Source: Catenovulum sp052056295 (GTDB taxonomy: Bacteria; Pseudomonadota; Gammaproteobacteria; Enterobacterales; Alteromonadaceae). Taken from it: a stretch of 64,000 bases of DNA. Position 1 is the first letter of the stretch. Each line of letters opens with the position of its first letter. Under the pieces are notes generated by a model, which worked only from the letters and a program-made list of their open reading frames with translations, made no database searches and was not told the origin of the DNA. The DNA lies in the NCBI RefSeq assembly GCF_052056295.1, contig NZ_CP182493.1:3534001-3598000 (forward strand), read 5' to 3'. Positions 61,250 to 64,000 of the stretch are shown piece by piece. The position numbers were made by a program, and so were the translations under genes.

Positions 61250-63193
61250 ATGGATCAAAGTTACTTCCCAGTTGCGGAAAACTTAGCTGAAAACTGTCAT
61301 ATAGATAACCACAAGTATTTAGCTATGTACCAAGAATCAGTCGATAACCCTGATGCATTTTGGGCGCAGCAAGGTAAAAGGTTGGATTGGATAACCCCTT
61401 TTACCAAAGTTAAAAACACCAGTTATGCACCCGGAAATGTGTCGATTAAATGGTTTGAAGATGGTCAGTTAAATGCCTGTTATAACTGCGTTGATCGTCA
61501 CTTACCTGAAAAAGCCAACGACATAGCGTTAATTTTTGAAGGGGACGACCCATCTCAAAGCCACAAGGTGACTTTTCAGCAGCTTCACGACAATGTTGCG
61601 CGTCTTGCAAACGGCTTAAAATCTTTAGGCGTTGCCAAAGGTGACAGCGTTGCCATTTATATGCCAATGGTCTGTGAAGCTGTATATGCAATGCTGGCTT
61701 GTGCCCGCATTGGCGCTGTTCATTCGGTTATCTTCGGTGGTTTTTCACCAAATGCAATTGCTGATCGTATTGTAAATTGTAACGCCAAAGTAATCATTAC
61801 TGCTGACGAAGGTCGACGCGGTGGTAAAACCGTGCCGTTAAAAGCTAATGTTGATGAAGCATTACGCCGAAAAGATGTTTCCACTATTACTAACTGCATT
61901 GTCTTTAAAAACACGGGTGCGGATGTTGCCTTCAATCAAACAGTTGATGTGTCTGCTGAACAACTCATGGCGTCGGTCCCTGCTGATTGTCCACCTGAAG
62001 TGATGAATGCGGAAGATCCATTATTTATTTTGTATACATCAGGTTCAACCGGCCAACCTAAGGGCGTATTGCATACAACTGGTGGCTATCTAGTATATGC
62101 CTCTATGACGCATCAGTATATTTTTGACTACCAGCCTGGTGATATTTATTGGTGTGCGGCGGATGTTGGATGGATCACAGGCCATAGTTATGTTGTCTAC
62201 GGGCCACTGGCAAATGGAGCGACACAAGTTATTTTCGAAGGTGTGCCGACATATCCTTCTTCTTCACGCATTGGTGATGTTGTGGATAAACATCAAGTCA
62301 ATATCTTGTACACAGCTCCGACTGCGATCCGAGCTTTGATGGCCAAAGGTGATGAAGCTTATGCAAATAATCAACGTACAAGTTTACGAATACTCGGCAG
62401 TGTCGGTGAGCCGATAAACCCAGAAGCTTGGGCTTGGTATTATGAAAATATTGGCAATAGCCAATGTCCAATTATGGATACTTGGTGGCAAACTGAAACG
62501 GGTGGGGTGATGATTACGCCATTACCTGGTGCGACTGGGTTAAAACCTGGCTCGGCCACGCGACCATTTTTTGGTGTAAAACCAGCTTTAGTTGATGCAG
62601 ATGGCCTTATTTTAGATGGTGCTGTCAGTGGCAACTTAGTTATTCTAGATTCCTGGCCTGGACAAGCGCGCACCATTTATGGTGATCATGAACGTTTTGA
62701 ACAAACCTATTTTAGTGCGTACAAGAATATGTACTTCACTGGCGATGGCGCTCGCAGAGACGAAGATGGTTATTACTGGATAACAGGACGTGTTGACGAT
62801 GTATTAAACGTATCTGGTCATCGTTTAGGTACTGCAGAAATCGAGAGTGCTTTAGTTGCTCACCCTAGTGTTGCTGAAGCTGCTGTAGTGGGTTTCCCAC
62901 ACGATATTAAGGGTCAAGCCATATATGCTTATGTAACACCAGTTGAAGGCACCGAGTTGTCTGAGGCGTTAACTAAAGAATTGCGCAATTGGGTTAGAAC
63001 TGATTTAAGCCCGATAGCCACACCTGATTTGATTCATTGGACTGCTGGATTGCCGAAAACACGCTCAGGAAAAATAATGCGTCGTATTCTACGTAAAATT
63101 GCCGCTAATGAATATGAGCAATTAGGTGACACTTCAACATTGGCTGATCCGAGCGTTGTTGATGCGCTTATCGAAAATAGGTTAAACAAGTAA
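61250..63193 (+). CDS. acs: Acetyl-CoA synthetase
   Basis: Activates acetate to acetyl-CoA through acetyl-AMP. The 647-residue enzyme has the AMP-binding P-loop LYTSGSTGQPKGVLH, IMDTWWQTETGG, the adenylate motif YFTGDGARRDEDGYYW, and the C-terminal PKTRSGKIMRRILRK with the acetylatable catalytic lysine. Length and order match E. coli Acs (652). GGAG precedes the ATG. Its promoter must lie in the ~50 bp after the palindromic element or within it. Confidence 0.96.
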   Translation: MDQSYFPVAENLAENCHIDNHKYLAMYQESVDNPDAFWAQQGKRLDWITPFTKVKNTSYAPGNVSIKWFEDGQLNACYNCVDRHLPEKANDIALIFEGDDPSQSHKVTFQQLHDNVARLANGLKSLGVAKGDSVAIYMPMVCEAVYAMLACARIGAVHSVIFGGFSPNAIADRIVNCNAKVIITADEGRRGGKTVPLKANVDEALRRKDVSTITNCIVFKNTGADVAFNQTVDVSAEQLMASVPADCPPEVMNAEDPLFILYTSGSTGQPKGVLHTTGGYLVYASMTHQYIFDYQPGDIYWCAADVGWITGHSYVVYGPLANGATQVIFEGVPTYPSSSRIGDVVDKHQVNILYTAPTAIRALMAKGDEAYANNQRTSLRILGSVGEPINPEAWAWYYENIGNSQCPIMDTWWQTETGGVMITPLPGATGLKPGSATRPFFGVKPALVDADGLILDGAVSGNLVILDSWPGQARTIYGDHERFEQTYFSAYKNMYFTGDGARRDEDGYYWITGRVDDVLNVSGHRLGTAEIESALVAHPSVAEAAVVGFPHDIKGQAIYAYVTPVEGTELSEALTKELRNWVRTDLSPIATPDLIHWTAGLPKTRSGKIMRRILRKIAANEYEQLGDTSTLADPSVVDALIENRLNK

Positions 63194-63224
63194 TTTTATT
63201 TAACCAACTGCGTTAAATAACAGA

Positions 63225-63254
63225 AAAGCCAAACTTATATGTTTGGCTTTTTTA
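63225..63254 (+). terminator. Rho-independent terminator of acs
   Basis: A 10-bp stem (AAAGCCAAAC / GTTTGGCTTT) with a 6-nt loop ends in a run of six T. It lies about 30 bp after the acs stop codon and may also serve the convergent membrane-protein gene. Confidence 0.88.
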
Positions 63255-63266
63255 ACTGAGCCTAGA

Positions 63267-63932
63267 TCACTTGCGGTTAAGCGCTGCCAACATTAACACC
63301 CAAAAACACAAAACTAGATTAAACAAAGGAATTTGCAACTCAGCTGGCATGGTATAAATAATAGATACCGCAGGGATCCACACCAACCAATTAGAAACTA
63401 TCACACTCGGCAAGGTTAACGAGAAAAAGTGTTTATCTGCAGCTTTGACCGTTTGGTTAAAACTAAAATTGTTTTCTAACCACAAATAACACAGAGTTAT
63501 ACTAGGCGCTGCCCACAATGCACTATAGATAAACTGATCCATTGCAGTTTTTTTCACTATAGTTGCGACTGTATTGTCATAACCGAACCAATAACCTTGC
63601 AATTGATAAAATAAATCAACCTCAACCCCTTTGATACCCCAAAATATTAAATAGAAGCAGAGTAGTTTAATGACTGACTGTTTGGGCAATGATTTGGTTA
63701 GGTGCAGATAGATAAAGGGGATTAAACCACCAAATAGGGCTGTCGCAATAAAAGTATAGCGCCAGCCATGATTAAGTTTTAACTCGGCAATTGCGTTGAA
63801 GCTGGTTTGGCTTGCAGGCAGATAAAAATAGACGAGTACGATAGACAGGGCAAACACTTGTAAAACAAACCCTGGTAGTAAGTTATTTAACAGTGCTTGT
63901 TTGATTGTGTTGAATAGATAGTTTGTTTTCAT
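63267..63932 (-). CDS. Polytopic membrane protein of unknown function
   Basis: A 221-residue hydrophobic protein with about six predicted membrane segments, beginning near residues 18-38 (PGFVLQVFALSIVLVYFYL). The C-terminal part (SNWLVWIPAVSIIYTMPAEL then LQIPLFNLVLCFWVLML) faintly recalls the Mpv17/PMP22 signature of Trp/Pro-rich helices, but this is not strong enough to assign a family. It is convergent with acs and separated from it by the acs terminator. Confidence 0.7.
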   Translation of the reverse strand: MKTNYLFNTIKQALLNNLLPGFVLQVFALSIVLVYFYLPASQTSFNAIAELKLNHGWRYTFIATALFGGLIPFIYLHLTKSLPKQSVIKLLCFYLIFWGIKGVEVDLFYQLQGYWFGYDNTVATIVKKTAMDQFIYSALWAAPSITLCYLWLENNFSFNQTVKAADKHFFSLTLPSVIVSNWLVWIPAVSIIYTMPAELQIPLFNLVLCFWVLMLAALNRK

Positions 63933-64000
63933 TAATTAAACATTGACCTACATTAAGCAGAGCAATAGTTTAAGTTTGTGCGATTAAAAGGCAAGTCTAG

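Overview
The window is chromosomal DNA from a low-GC marine gammaproteobacterium of the order Alteromonadales, in the broad Catenovulum / Pseudoalteromonas / Colwellia neighbourhood. The species call is an inference. It rests on enteric-like housekeeping genes (fadR, hda, proQ-prc, clpS-clpA, mnmC-fabB, pdxB, fimV, srmB, glnK-amtB, acs), AT-rich spacers, a family 6 alginate lyase, and several large acidic lipoproteins.

Layout. 0-6 kb: the 3' part of fadR converges on the stationary-phase operon prkA-yeaH-ycgB(spoVR). 5.8-11.3 kb: sodB, grxD, a LysR regulator, an HBM-type chemoreceptor and moeA. 11.5-17.4 kb is accessory: a 1098-residue lipoprotein, then an IS10-type insertion sequence with an intact transposase, matching ends and a 9-bp target duplication, then a beta-barrel-like outer-membrane protein. 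17.4-29.8 kb: an OPT transporter, suhB, a DUF2066 protein, hda, a small orphan, proQ, prc, an SNF-family transporter, pepN and a DUF2835 protein. 30-31.5 kb: an orphan lipoprotein. 31.6-40.8 kb: the N-degron proteolysis neighbourhood (cspD-like, clpS, clpA, infA, bpt, aat, trxB), interrupted between infA and bpt by a PL6 polysaccharide lyase. 40.9-50.6 kb: a Smr protein, mnmC, fabB, pdxB and a highly repetitive fimV. 50.7-53.8 kb: an HU gene, then murL-murD2. 53.9-64 kb: a Nudix protein, a SWIM/SNF2 helicase, srmB, amtB-glnK, a nested palindromic repeat, acs and a membrane protein.

How the genes work together. ClpS, ClpA, Bpt and Aat make a complete bacterial N-end-rule recognition set apart from ClpP: two transferases attach destabilising residues, ClpS delivers the substrates and ClpA unfolds them. 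MurD2 and MurL form the alternative route to D-glutamate in peptidoglycan described in Xanthomonas: L-Glu is ligated to UDP-MurNAc-L-Ala and then epimerised in place. GlnK and AmtB form the ammonium-sensing and transport pair. PrkA, YeaH and YcgB form the conserved starvation-associated kinase operon.

The most interesting points are the murL-murD2 pair; an aat gene whose best start codon is ATA behind a perfect Shine-Dalgarno; an IS10 relative inserted exactly into a terminator hairpin between two surface-protein genes; a long nested palindromic repeat before acs, one end of which recurs as a 56-bp fragment that supplies part of the -10 box of fabB; and 58-residue tandem repeats in FimV. I found no tRNA or rRNA gene, CRISPR array, prophage or defence system.
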